Shown piece after piece: positions 43,129 through 52,070 of a stretch of DNA of 64,000 bases. Below the pieces are notes generated by a model. That model had not been told where the DNA came from and searched no databases. It saw nothing but the letters and a program-made list of their open reading frames with translations. The stretch lies in contig UNSJ01000001.1 in the NCBI GenBank assembly GCA_900548405.1, forward strand, positions 1-64,000, read 5' to 3'. This DNA comes from Candidatus Gastranaerophilales bacterium. Lineage in GTDB: Bacteria > Cyanobacteriota > Vampirovibrionia > Gastranaerophilales > Gastranaerophilaceae. Position 1 is the first letter of the stretch, and every line of letters starts with the position of its first letter. The position numbers and the translations under genes were made by a program.

Positions 43129-43897
43129 TTTTCATAAGATTGGCATTAAGTCTTGTTAGAATTTCTAAAGTATTTTCAAGCGGGTATCTTGTGATGTTGT
43201 TAATATCCTCTTCAAAATTTTCGGGCAATTTTTTGCAGTGCAGTTTTGCATATTGCACAAGCCTTTTTTCTCCCGGATGAAGAACTTTGTTAACCGCGAA
43301 AAGTACATCAAAATAGCTTGCGATAAATGCTGAAATCCTATGATTAAGACTTACATAGTCTTTTCTCTTTAAAGCTTTGTCAATCTGTTCGTAAAAAGAT
43401 GCTGAAATTTTATTTTTTAATAGCGGAAGATTATTGTTGATTATATTTTTTTGAAGCTCATCGGGATATTCTCCGCTTACTTTGTCCTGTAACGACTTGT
43501 ACCAGTTTTCGGTGTCGTAAAGTATTTGTGAGAATTTTATATTGAAAATAAAGCAGGTAGAATAACCTACATTCGGATAATGTTTTATCCATGTATTTTC
43601 AACACAGTTCTCAATCCACTCTCTTGACCTGTACATTACATCTATCTGAATATCAGAGCCGCGTAAAATCCATTCATCTCCCGGACCAAAGAAACAATTA
43701 TTAATTTCAAATTTATCGGAAAAAAGTTTTGCAATATCTGTTCGCTTGCCAATATCAATTTCTTTATCTGAGTAGATATATATATCATAATCCGATATTT
43801 CATCAGAGCTTTCTGTTGTTCTTGAGCCTGACAGAACTATTGCTTTTACATCATTTAATTTTTTAAATTCATCAATAATAGGATTAATACTTTTCAT
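43121..43897 (-). CDS. nucleotidyltransferase-domain protein (DUF4037-like)
   Basis: 258 residues. AIVLSGSRTTESSDEISDYDIYIYSD is the GS-x-DxD signature of pol-beta-type nucleotidyltransferases, with a third acidic strand at DIQIDVMYRSREW. The C-terminal half is helical (LLKNKISASFYEQIDKALKR, ISAFIASYFDVLFAVN), like DUF4037/KNTase-type proteins that modify small molecules, tRNA or proteins. TAAAAT at 43904-43909 lies six bases before the ATG, no Shine-Dalgarno. Substrate unknown; single gene. Confidence 0.75.
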   Translation of the reverse strand: MKSINPIIDEFKKLNDVKAIVLSGSRTTESSDEISDYDIYIYSDKEIDIGKRTDIAKLFSDKFEINNCFFGPGDEWILRGSDIQIDVMYRSREWIENCVENTWIKHYPNVGYSTCFIFNIKFSQILYDTENWYKSLQDKVSGEYPDELQKNIINNNLPLLKNKISASFYEQIDKALKRKDYVSLNHRISAFIASYFDVLFAVNKVLHPGEKRLVQYAKLHCKKLPENFEEDINNITRYPLENTLEILTRLNANLMKII

Positions 43898-43930
43898 AGA
43901 ATTATTTTAATACAAAAATACACAATTCAA

Positions 43931-43959
43931 AAAACCGGCCTTCGATGACGGTCGGTTTT
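43931..43959 (-). terminator. intrinsic terminator of the 53-aa ORF
   Basis: AAAACCGGCC / GGTCGGTTTT stem (one G-U pair), T-rich on both ends, 28 bases after the small ORF stop; may also stop antisense transcription into the nucleotidyltransferase promoter. Confidence 0.8.
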
Positions 43960-43987
43960 TTATTTTTTTAATCTTTTTTACAAATCC

Positions 43988-44149
43988 CTAAATCAAACCT
44001 AAAACTTTTTTGTACCAGGAAAATGTCTCCAGTTCAATTCCGTTAAAAGTAGTTTTTAAGCATTGATTTTTTAAATAATTTTCGAATTCGTCATTAAATT
44101 TTGACTTCGGTTGTTTAATTTTAGTGGTTTTTGAAACTAACACTGTCAT
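43988..44149 (-). CDS. small hypothetical protein, 53 aa
   Basis: 53 residues from the ATG at 44149 (MTVLVSKTTKIKQPKSKFND), chosen for the strong AAAGGAGAAGGTC upstream; the longer frame to 44218 has no ribosome site. Basic N-terminus and an amphipathic C-terminus (IELETFSWYKKVLGLI). It has its own Shine-Dalgarno and terminator, so it is very probably a true gene. No family recognised; same type as the small ORFs at 15228 and 51212. Confidence 0.65.
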   Translation of the reverse strand: MTVLVSKTTKIKQPKSKFNDEFENYLKNQCLKTTFNGIELETFSWYKKVLGLI

Positions 44150-44402
44150 AGACCTTCTCCTTTTTGTTTTAAAGCGACCATATATAATTCTTGTATAAAT
44201 TATAACATATATTGACAAACTTTTCTAGTGGCATGAAAACCGCAACATATCAAAATTTGCTCTCTGTGGCAAAAAATTGATGTAAATTTTTATTAAGTCT
44301 TGGATATACAGATTTGACATCTATATGATAATCATGTTTTGTTATATTTTCAATTGTCATGGCAGGTAATATAAGTGATGATTTTTGTGATAAAATTTCT
44401 GT

Positions 44403-45317
44403 ATGATTTTAATAGGTGAAAATATACATGTTATATCAAAATCTGTTCGCGAAGCTCTTGTTTTACGAGATGAAAAATTTATCGGCGAACTGGTAAAACT
44501 ACAAAAGAACATGGATTATATTGATTTGAATGTCGGACCTGCAAAAGGTGATATGGAAGGGGTTTTTGCTTGGCTAAGCAGTATTGTTAAAAAAGAATCC
44601 GATTTGAATATTTCTTTTGACACAACTAATTTTGATGAAATGAAAAGAGGACTTGAAGCATTTAGCGGAAAAAGTTTTATAAACAGCACTTCCAAAGATG
44701 AACCGCGTTTAGAAAAAATGACTGACCTGGCCTTAGAATTTGGCAGTAATCTAATCGCTTTGACATTAAGCAAAGAAACAGGCATTCCGAAAACTTCAGA
44801 CGGCAGATTAGAGATTGCTTTTGAGATTTATGAAAAGTGCATGGAAAAAGGAATTGACAGTTCAAAAATATTTTTTGATCCTTTAATTCTTCCTGTGTCT
44901 GTTGATCAATCTCAGGCTTTAGAAGCTTTAAATACTATTAAAATGATTAAAGAAAGTTTTGAACCGCCTGTTAAAACAGTTATAGGTCTTTCAAATATTT
45001 CTAACGGCTCGCCTAAGGAAATGAGAGGGTTAATTAACAGAGTATTTGCAGTTTTGGCTTATGGCGCAGGTTTGGATGCCGCTATTATTGATGCAAAGGA
45101 CACAGAACTTGTAAGGATTTTTCGTATGCTTGAAAAACAAAGTCCGCAAAATGGTATTGACGAACTTTACATATCGCTTGCGAGTATGATAGCGGATTTT
45201 TCGGATTTGAGTGATATAATTTACGATAAAAGTTCTGAGGAACAGACAAAAATTATTAAAACAGCGGGAATTTTAATGAATAATGAAATATATTCTCACA
45301 GCTTTACACAAATATAA
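44403..45317 (+). CDS. AcsE-like methyltetrahydrofolate:corrinoid methyltransferase (pterin-binding domain)
   Basis: 304 residues. The TIM-barrel pterin-binding motifs align by eye with AcsE: MILIGENIHVISKSV, MDYIDLNVGPAKGDMEG, NISFDTTNFDEM, SFINSTSKDEPR, ALTLSKETGIPKTSDGR, IFFDPLILPVSVDQSQ, TVIGLSNISNGSP, AGLDAAIIDAKD, and ILMNNEIYSHSF. It would move the methyl group of methyl-THF to a corrinoid protein. No corrinoid protein, CODH/ACS or MetH is nearby. TAAAAT at 44391-44396 with six bases to the ATG suggests a leaderless mRNA. Dihydropteroate synthase proper is less likely because the DPLILP and INST motifs are AcsE-like. Confidence 0.75.
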   Translation: MILIGENIHVISKSVREALVLRDEKFIGELVKLQKNMDYIDLNVGPAKGDMEGVFAWLSSIVKKESDLNISFDTTNFDEMKRGLEAFSGKSFINSTSKDEPRLEKMTDLALEFGSNLIALTLSKETGIPKTSDGRLEIAFEIYEKCMEKGIDSSKIFFDPLILPVSVDQSQALEALNTIKMIKESFEPPVKTVIGLSNISNGSPKEMRGLINRVFAVLAYGAGLDAAIIDAKDTELVRIFRMLEKQSPQNGIDELYISLASMIADFSDLSDIIYDKSSEEQTKIIKTAGILMNNEIYSHSFTQI

Positions 45318-45360
45318 TTTTTGCTATAATGTTATTGTAAAAAGATTAGGAGATAGGGCA

Positions 45361-47394
45361 ATTAAAAAGCATTTAATAATTTCGGCATTAGTATCTTTAG
45401 CACTTTCAGGTATTTCTGTTCAGGCAGCAATGACGCCTGAGGCAAATTCTTTATACCAGCAGGCTTGTTCAGCTGAATATCAGCAGGACTATGATACTGC
45501 AGTTGCAAAACTTACACAGGCTATCCAGATAGCAGGGGATGATGCACTTTTGTATACTAAACTCGCAGGTGTATACAGTGAAATGGGTGAGTATGAAAAA
45601 GCGCTTGTGATTTATGCAAAAGTTGCTGAAATGCGTCCTTCTGATGCTTTTATTTATATAAGTGTAGGAAGTATTTATGAAAATCAAGGTAAATATTTAG
45701 AAGCACTTGAATCTTACAACAAAGCTTTGGAAATATTTCCCGAATATAAATATAATTACTTAAATATCGCTAATGTTCAATATCAGTTGAGAGATTATAA
45801 ATCTTCTATTGAAAATTACAACAAATTTTTATCAACTTATACTCAGCACTGGGAAGCCCGTGAAGCTCTTGCAAATTCATACCTGAGCGACGGTGAAGCT
45901 CAGCAGGCCGTTAACGAATACGAAAATTTGTATTCAAGAAATGTATCAGGATTTAAGGATTACGCAAATTACGGAATTGCTTTATTTAAAATTAAAAATT
46001 ATGAAAAAGCAGCCGATATGCTTGAAAAAGCTATTGAAATTGATCCTGATAATTCATCAGCGCATATATCACTGGCTTTATCTTATCAGGAGCTTGGCAA
46101 AAATGAACTTGCACTGGCGCAGTATGACGTTGTATTCAGACAACATCCTTCTTTGCATTCTATAAGATTTGATTATGCAAACCTTCTTGCTGAAATGGGA
46201 AAAGACGAGGCAGCTGTTGAAAGCTATAAGATTTATATTGCTAATTACCCTGAAGATGCCAGAGGTTACCAGAATATTGGTATTGTATACAAGCGCTTGA
46301 ACAGACTTGATGATACAATTGCAAATTTTGAAAAAGCTTTAGAACTTCAAAATGATAAAAAAGATGTTGAATTACAGGAAGATTTGGCAGAATGTTATCA
46401 CATTAAAAAAGATTATGCTAACGCTTTAAAATACTATGATGAAGTGCTTCTTGTGAAAAAAGATGATTACGATGTAAGAATGAATAAAGCTCTTGTGCTT
46501 CATGCAATGAAAGATTACAATGATGCAATTACAATGTATACAGAACTTTTGAATGAAAAAGAAAGTCCTGCTTTGCAAAATAACCTTACGGCAGCTCTTG
46601 TAGCGCAAGCTAACGAATATTTGAAAGCCCAAAATTATTCACTTGCAACAGAAACTTATGAACGCGCAATTCAAAGAGGTACACAAGACAGTTATGCTTA
46701 CTTTGGTCTTGCTCAAGCATACAGAGCTTGCGGTGCAAATGATAAAGCAACAGAATTTTATGAAAAGGCAATTTCATTGGACCCTGAAAAATCACAATAC
46801 AGCAATGAGTTCGCTGATTTTATTTCGGCTACAAACATGGCAGGTAATGTGAAAGTTTCCGACACATCAGGCAAAATTGAAGATGTAACTATTTCTATGG
46901 AAAGTCTTAAAGCTGAAGAAGAAGCAGACTTACAAAAAAATAAGGACCTGATTGCTATTGGTGATGAAAACTACAAAAAGAAAAATTACGATGTATCTAT
47001 ACGCAATTATCAGGATGCTTTGAAAATTAATCCTTCAGATGAGGTTACATTGCTGAAACTCGGCAATATTTATAAGATGAAAAATGACAGCAAGAATGCA
47101 GCGAATTTCTACAAAAAAGCAATTTTTGTAAATCCTAATTATGCTGACGGCTGGTTTAATTTAGGTCTTGTTTATGCAAACAGCAAAAATGCTTCAGGTG
47201 CTAAGGAAGCTTTTCACAGAGTAATTTCTCTTGATCCTGATTACGGTTATGCATATTACGCTCTTGCCATTGCTTACGAACAGGAAGGAAACAACAAAGA
47301 AGCTTTAAATAACTATAAAATTTTCCTTACTCATAACAAAGATGAAGTTACGGCAAAAACTGTTCAGGAAAAAATTAAAAGTCTGGAAAAATGA
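45361..47394 (+). CDS. exported TPR repeat protein, apparent ATT start
   Basis: 677 residues if translation starts at ATT 45361, eight bases after AGGAG (45348-45352). This gives a textbook signal peptide, (M)KKHLIISALVSLALSGISVQA, before AMTPEANSLYQQA. The only ATG further up (45283) lies in the end of the methyltransferase gene and would add 26 residues in front of the signal peptide. A promoter, TTTACA then TATAAT (45325-45330), lies inside that gene. About fifteen TPR units follow, e.g. LYTKLAGVYSEMGEYEKALVIYA and NYANYGIALFKIKNYEKAADML-like repeats, so it is a periplasmic or outer-membrane-side scaffold. Coupled to the lipoprotein gene. Confidence 0.8.
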   Translation: MKKHLIISALVSLALSGISVQAAMTPEANSLYQQACSAEYQQDYDTAVAKLTQAIQIAGDDALLYTKLAGVYSEMGEYEKALVIYAKVAEMRPSDAFIYISVGSIYENQGKYLEALESYNKALEIFPEYKYNYLNIANVQYQLRDYKSSIENYNKFLSTYTQHWEAREALANSYLSDGEAQQAVNEYENLYSRNVSGFKDYANYGIALFKIKNYEKAADMLEKAIEIDPDNSSAHISLALSYQELGKNELALAQYDVVFRQHPSLHSIRFDYANLLAEMGKDEAAVESYKIYIANYPEDARGYQNIGIVYKRLNRLDDTIANFEKALELQNDKKDVELQEDLAECYHIKKDYANALKYYDEVLLVKKDDYDVRMNKALVLHAMKDYNDAITMYTELLNEKESPALQNNLTAALVAQANEYLKAQNYSLATETYERAIQRGTQDSYAYFGLAQAYRACGANDKATEFYEKAISLDPEKSQYSNEFADFISATNMAGNVKVSDTSGKIEDVTISMESLKAEEEADLQKNKDLIAIGDENYKKKNYDVSIRNYQDALKINPSDEVTLLKLGNIYKMKNDSKNAANFYKKAIFVNPNYADGWFNLGLVYANSKNASGAKEAFHRVISLDPDYGYAYYALAIAYEQEGNNKEALNNYKIFLTHNKDEVTAKTVQEKIKSLEK

Positions 47395-47795
47395 AGAAAT
47401 TAATTCTTTTTTGTCTTTTACTTCTAACATTAACAACTGCTTGTACACGTGACAAAGCAGCAATTCTGTTTAATAAAAATCCTATAACGAAAGATAATGT
47501 TTACGACCATTCTAAAGTCTTTCCGCTTAATTCAAGAATATATTATCTTATATTAATTCCTAAAAAGGTTGAATCAAGATATTTGTTTATACAAGTTATA
47601 AAAAAGGATAATGATTACGGCCGTTTGGGCTACAATCTTGTTTGGTCGCGTGATGTCAGATTGAAAGATGAAGAAGAACGTTTTTATTATGATTATCTGG
47701 TTTTAAACGAAAAAGGTTTTTATATAATGAAAGTGTATTCAAAAGACAACCCGCAAAAAGTTTTAACAACTGCGGAATTTTATGTATCGCGTTAA
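47391..47795 (+). CDS. putative lipoprotein
   Basis: 134 residues. MKKLILFCLLLLTLTTACTR is a signal peptide with a lipobox-type LTTAC, so acylation at Cys18 is likely. The mature part is beta-rich (RIYYLILIPKKVESRYLFIQVIKK, FYYDYLVLNEKGFYIMKVYS). It overlaps the exported TPR gene by four bases (ATGA), which implies coordinated production; the two may act together in the envelope. No family recognised. Confidence 0.75.
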   Translation: MKKLILFCLLLLTLTTACTRDKAAILFNKNPITKDNVYDHSKVFPLNSRIYYLILIPKKVESRYLFIQVIKKDNDYGRLGYNLVWSRDVRLKDEEERFYYDYLVLNEKGFYIMKVYSKDNPQKVLTTAEFYVSR

Positions 47796-47827
47796 ATGTA
47801 ACGAAATGTAAATATGAATTTAAAAAA

Positions 47828-47900
47828 GCCCGAAACCCTGTCATAATCCTTCATAGGATAGGATAGGATAGGATGCGATGCCGACGTGTCAATAATTTTT
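47828..47900 (+). promoter_or_regulatory. conserved intergenic element, copy B
   Basis: Same order as 41592-41660: CCCGAAACCCTGTCATAAT, ATCCTTCATAGGAT hairpin, then four tandem GGATA units (copy A has two), then GATGCGATGCCGACGTGTCAAT. It lies upstream of the 47960 gene. A unit-number difference between copies suggests slippage. Confidence 0.6.
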
Positions 47901-47959
47901 GAGAAATTCCGTTTATATAAATGTGCAATTTACGAGATATTAAGAAAGGAGATTTGCGC

Positions 47960-48418
47960 ATGGGACTATTAGGCATAAGCGGTATAGGAGGTAATCAAGA
48001 AATCCCGCCGAATACTAATGCAAGCAGTGCAGGCGGGAAAAAGATAGATGTTTCAGCATTATTAAGCAGGCTTAAAGTTGATGATGATCCGTTGCATCAG
48101 GCAAAAATCACTAATAAAGCTGCAATTAAAGAAATACATAATCAAGGGGTTAACGGCAGAGTTGTTGATCATCAGACAGTAGACCTTGAAAAGAGGATGG
48201 ATGGTAATAAAATTACAACATTTTATGATGTTGACGGGAATGTTATATATGAAAAGACTACCTCATTTGACGGCAAAAAAGAAAAAGTAGTTTATTATAA
48301 CAATGCAGGCAAACCCGAAAAAGGTTATTCTCTTTATCTTATGAACGGACTTTATGGAATGAAGGCTTTTAATTATACGCCTGACGGTAAAGAAAACGTT
48401 GATTGGATTACTAAGTAA
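47960..48418 (+). CDS. hypothetical protein with YD-type phrases
   Basis: 152 residues from the ATG at 47960 (MGLLGISGIGGNQEIPPNTN) with AGAAAGGAGATTTGCGC upstream. The N-terminal 40 residues are Gly/Ser/Asn-rich; the rest has beta 'phrases' (TTFYDVDGNVIYEKTTSFDG, KVVYYNNAGKPEKGYSLYLMNG, AFNYTPDGKENVDW) reminiscent of the 41707 and 9589 proteins. No signal peptide. The shared upstream element with 41707 suggests common control. Function unknown. Confidence 0.65.
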   Translation: MGLLGISGIGGNQEIPPNTNASSAGGKKIDVSALLSRLKVDDDPLHQAKITNKAAIKEIHNQGVNGRVVDHQTVDLEKRMDGNKITTFYDVDGNVIYEKTTSFDGKKEKVVYYNNAGKPEKGYSLYLMNGLYGMKAFNYTPDGKENVDWITK

Positions 48419-48420
48419 AA

Positions 48421-48449
48421 AAAAACTCCGCTGATAGCGGAGTTTTTTT
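48421..48449. terminator. bidirectional terminator between 47960 gene and gyrA
   Basis: AAAAACTCCGCT / AGCGGAGTTTTT stem with GAT loop, T-runs on both strands, between two convergent stop codons. Confidence 0.9.
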
Positions 48450-48453
48450 GTGT

Positions 48454-51015
48454 TTATTCTTCTGAATTATTTTCATCTAAAAGACTTGTCTGCGAAATGT
48501 TTGATTGGTTTTCCTGTTCATCTAAAGCAGCAACATCTTTTTTAATTGCTTCATCCTCATCAGGGTTTAGGATTTTGTTTACAGACATTACAGCATCATT
48601 ATCCATAAGATTTTGAGCTCTTACACCTGTTGCAGGACGTCCCTGACGTGAGATTGAACCTGCATTCAATCTTGTTACAACACCGTTTGCAGTTACCATC
48701 ATAATGTCATCCGAATCCTGTACAATTGTTAATGCTACAAGTCTTGATGCAGATGATTTGAATTTAGTTGCAATAAGACCGATACCGCCTCTGTTTTGAC
48801 TTCTGAATTCTGAAAGTTTAGTACGTTTGCCAAAACCGTCAGAAGTTACTACAAGTAAGTCAGCATCATGGTCACGAGGAACAATATCGCATCCGACGAT
48901 TTCATCGCCTGAGCGTAATTTCATTGAAGTAACGCCTCTTGCGCTTCTACCCAGCGGTCTTAAGTCTTCAATCGGGAATCTTATTGCCATACCACAAGAT
49001 GTACCGATGATAATTTCATCCCTTGCAGTTGCAAGTTTAACCCAGTTTAATTCATCGCTTTCTTCAAGACCGATAGCAATAATACCGTTTCTTCTTATAT
49101 TTGAGAAGTTGTCAAGTTCGATACGTTTGATATAGCCTTTTTTAGTAAGCATAATCAGGTTCAAATCGTGAGAGAAACTGCTTACAGGAACAACAGCCGT
49201 AATTCTTTCATCCTGATCTATCGGAAGAACATTAATTATAGGCAATCCTTTTGCCTGACGTCCGCCTTCAGGGAAGTCGTATACGTTCAGACTGTATACT
49301 GTACCTTTAGATGAGAAGAACAGTACTTTATCATGCATCATTGCAGTAAAGAAGTGTTGAATATCATCGTCTTCTTTTGTTTTAATTCCTGATTTTCCGC
49401 GTGTTGCACGGTTTTGTCTTTCAAATGTGTCAAGAGAAATACGTTTTAAATATCCCTGATGCGTAATAAATACAGCCATAGGAGTATTTGGAGTTAAGTC
49501 CTCAATTGTAACTTCGCCTTGTTCAGGTAAAATTTGAGTTTTTCTGTCATCTCCGTATTTTTCTTTATCTTCAAGAAGTTCTTCTTTAATAATGTCAAGA
49601 ATTTTTTGGCGGCTTGCAAGGATAGATTCGTATTCGGCGATTTTCTTGATAAGTTCATCATATTCAGCCTTAACTTTATCTTGTTCCAAACCTGTCAATC
49701 TTCTCAATTGCATTTCAAGAATTGCGTTTGACTGGTCAACGTCAAGTCCGAAACGGCTCATCAAGCCTGTTCTTGCATCATCAGTTGTTTTTGATTTTTT
49801 AATTAATTCGATAACTTCATCAATTGAACCCAGTGCAATAATTAAACCTGCTAAAATGTGCGCTCTAATTTTTGCTTTTTTAAGGAAGAAAATTGTACGT
49901 CTTGTAACGATTTCAACTCTGTGTTCAACGAATTCAGATAAAACTTCGTATAAATTCATCAATCTTGGCTGCTTACCGCATAGAGCAAGCATATTAACAC
50001 CGAATGTGGTTGCGAGTTGAGTGAATTTAAATAAATTATTTTTTACAACATCAGGTTTTGCATCACGTTTAAGTTCAATAACGATACGCATACCGTCTCT
50101 GTCTGATTCATCGCGGATGTCTGATATTCCGTTAATTCTCTGGTCTTTAACAAGTTCTGCAATTTTTTCAATAAGCATTGCTTTGTTAACCTGATAAGGA
50201 ATTTCTGTAATAACAATAGCTGTACGAGCCTGTCTGCCGCCACCGCCTGCGATTTCTTCAAAACCTGCAACGGCTTGCATTTTGATAGAACCCCTGCCTG
50301 TTTCGTAAGCCTGTTTAATATCGCTTAATCCGATAATTGTAGCGGCTGTCGGGAAGTCAGGACCTTTAATATATTCCATTAATTCGGAAATAGTAATATT
50401 AGGATTGTCAATTAAAGCAATTGTTCCGTCAACAACTTCACAAACGTTATGCGGAGGAATATTTGTCGCCATACCAACAGCAATACCTGAAACACCGTTT
50501 AATAATAACATAGGAAGTCTTACAGGAAGAACTGAAGGTTCTTGAAGCGAACCGTCGAAGTTTGGTTCAAACTCAACAGTTTCACAGTCTATATCAGCAA
50601 GCATAGAAGTTGTAATTTTATGCATTCTTGCTTCCGTATAACGCATCGCAGCTGCTCCGTCACCGTCAACTGAACCGAAGTTTCCGTGACCGTCAACAGT
50701 TAAATATCTTGTAGAGAAATCTTGAGCCATACGAACTAAAGCATCATATACAGCTGTATCACCGTGAGGGTGATATTTACCGAGAACTTCACCAACGATA
50801 CGTGCACATTTTTTAAACGGTTTGTCAGGTGTCATTCCAAGTTCGTTCATTGCGTATAAAATACGTCTGTGAACAGGCTTTAAGCCGTCACGAACGTCAG
50901 GTAATGCACGTCCTACGATTACACTCATAGCATAATCAATATATGAACGCTTCATTTCTTCTCTTATGTTTACGGGAACGATTTTCCCATGATCAAATAT
51001 ATTTTGCTGACCCAA
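48454..51015 (-). CDS. gyrA: DNA gyrase subunit A
   Basis: 853 residues from TTG at 51015, seven bases after [52 protein letters not shown] (Thr at the E. coli Ser83 position, Asp at 87), [21 protein letters not shown] with the catalytic Tyr, and a six-bladed C-terminal domain with the GyrA box SQNRGGIG. It introduces negative supercoils with GyrB. Thr83 is natural in some wild-type gyrases but is also a known quinolone-susceptibility position. C-terminal acidic tail (NSEE). Single gene. Confidence 0.96.
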   Translation of the reverse strand: MGQQNIFDHGKIVPVNIREEMKRSYIDYAMSVIVGRALPDVRDGLKPVHRRILYAMNELGMTPDKPFKKCARIVGEVLGKYHPHGDTAVYDALVRMAQDFSTRYLTVDGHGNFGSVDGDGAAAMRYTEARMHKITTSMLADIDCETVEFEPNFDGSLQEPSVLPVRLPMLLLNGVSGIAVGMATNIPPHNVCEVVDGTIALIDNPNITISELMEYIKGPDFPTAATIIGLSDIKQAYETGRGSIKMQAVAGFEEIAGGGGRQARTAIVITEIPYQVNKAMLIEKIAELVKDQRINGISDIRDESDRDGMRIVIELKRDAKPDVVKNNLFKFTQLATTFGVNMLALCGKQPRLMNLYEVLSEFVEHRVEIVTRRTIFFLKKAKIRAHILAGLIIALGSIDEVIELIKKSKTTDDARTGLMSRFGLDVDQSNAILEMQLRRLTGLEQDKVKAEYDELIKKIAEYESILASRQKILDIIKEELLEDKEKYGDDRKTQILPEQGEVTIEDLTPNTPMAVFITHQGYLKRISLDTFERQNRATRGKSGIKTKEDDDIQHFFTAMMHDKVLFFSSKGTVYSLNVYDFPEGGRQAKGLPIINVLPIDQDERITAVVPVSSFSHDLNLIMLTKKGYIKRIELDNFSNIRRNGIIAIGLEESDELNWVKLATARDEIIIGTSCGMAIRFPIEDLRPLGRSARGVTSMKLRSGDEIVGCDIVPRDHDADLLVVTSDGFGKRTKLSEFRSQNRGGIGLIATKFKSSASRLVALTIVQDSDDIMMVTANGVVTRLNAGSISRQGRPATGVRAQNLMDNDAVMSVNKILNPDEDEAIKKDVAALDEQENQSNISQTSLLDENNSEE

Positions 51016-51211
51016 TATTTTATCCTCCAGTGTCTGATAATTCCTTGATAATATTGTATCATAAACACATTGATTTGTGGAATTTTAAACTAATCTTTAC
51101 AATACTAATATTGCTTAAATAGCGGACAAGAATATATTGCGTTTATGAGAACGAATAAAAAAACGGGTACAAAGTAAAGTAAAATGCCGATATTATGGAA
51201 GACGGTTGATT

Positions 51212-51316
51212 CTATATTTTTCTTGCAAAATTTTTGTAATTCTGATTGATATTCTGCAATGCAGGTTTATTTGTATTTTTTTCATTATCATCAAATAAAA
51301 AATCTTTCGGTTCCAT
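51212..51316 (-). CDS. small hypothetical protein, 34 aa
   Basis: ATG at 51316 with AAAAAAGGGATAAG upstream opens MEPKDFLFDDNEKNTNKPAL and 14 further residues ending in NFARKI. Acidic first half, basic second half. It lies in the 398-base gap between gyrA and the exported protein gene. The ribosome site supports translation, but the length gives little other evidence. 51017-51211 holds no ORF I can support. Confidence 0.4.
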   Translation of the reverse strand: MEPKDFLFDDNEKNTNKPALQNINQNYKNFARKI

Positions 51317-51345
51317 AATACTTATCCCTTTTTTATAAAAAATTT

Positions 51346-51378
51346 CCCGACTTATATAATAAACTATAAATCGGGAGT
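51346..51378 (-). terminator. intrinsic terminator of the 51415 gene
   Basis: TCCCGA ... TATA / TATA ... TCGGGA stem with one mismatch, followed on the minus strand by AAATTTTTTAT, 36 bases after the stop codon. Confidence 0.75.
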
Positions 51379-51414
51379 TTATTTGATTGTAAATATTTTT
51401 TACATTGATTTATA

Positions 51415-51957
51415 TTAATCAACTTTATATTTTGGAGCTTCTTTGTTGACCATTTCCATATATTTTGTGTTATTTTTTTCTGCAAATTCTATTGCGGCTT
51501 TTCTTGCGCCTTCCTGTCCGTTATTTTCTGATGAGTAAAAGCGTTTTGCATATTTAAATTTATCCAGGCCTTTTGTTTTTGCGGGCTGGAAAAGTATTGT
51601 ATTGTATTCATAATAATCTTTGGAAGCAGGGAATGAAATTAAGCCTATCATTGCTGCATCAGGATAAACAAGCACTGATGCGCCGTGATTTTCTTCCTGA
51701 ATTTTATGTGCCAGTTCTGCAGCTGCTTCTGTGGCATTTGTCAGGTCGGGAAAATTTGTAAGAGTTATTTTTGAATGCCAGTTTTCGGGAGTTTCACCTT
51801 TTAGATAGTAATTGTATTCGTTATTCTTTTTGTCGGCGCTTTCAAGATTATATGTCTGCTTGTCAAACTTAACCTTATCTGTCTGCGCGACAGCAAGCGA
51901 TTGTGTAAATACAAACATTGTTAATAAAATTCCTAAAATAGCTGTGATGTTTCTCAT
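51415..51957 (-). CDS. hypothetical exported protein
   Basis: 180 residues. MRNITAILGILLTMFVFTQS with cleavage expected near SLAVA-QT is a Sec signal peptide. The mature domain is alpha/beta (WHSKITLTNFPDLTNATEAAAELAHKIQ, GASVLVYPDAAMIGLISFPAS, EGARKAAIEFAEKNNTKYM). AGAAGAGGAGTTATT is the ribosome site. Single gene with its own terminator, probably periplasmic. Family not recognised. Confidence 0.7.
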   Translation of the reverse strand: MRNITAILGILLTMFVFTQSLAVAQTDKVKFDKQTYNLESADKKNNEYNYYLKGETPENWHSKITLTNFPDLTNATEAAAELAHKIQEENHGASVLVYPDAAMIGLISFPASKDYYEYNTILFQPAKTKGLDKFKYAKRFYSSENNGQEGARKAAIEFAEKNNTKYMEMVNKEAPKYKVD

Positions 51958-52070
51958 AATAACTCCTCTTCTTCATAAAATTATTAAATTTTTATGATAT
52001 AAATACTATTACCCGATTGTAAAAAATAAGGTTAATATGTATAATGGTTATAATGAATTAAGGAGAGAAG

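Noticed and set aside
48454-51015. gyrA Thr83 as a quinolone-resistance mutation
   Set aside because: Thr at this position is the natural residue in some wild-type gyrases, so no resistance can be claimed.
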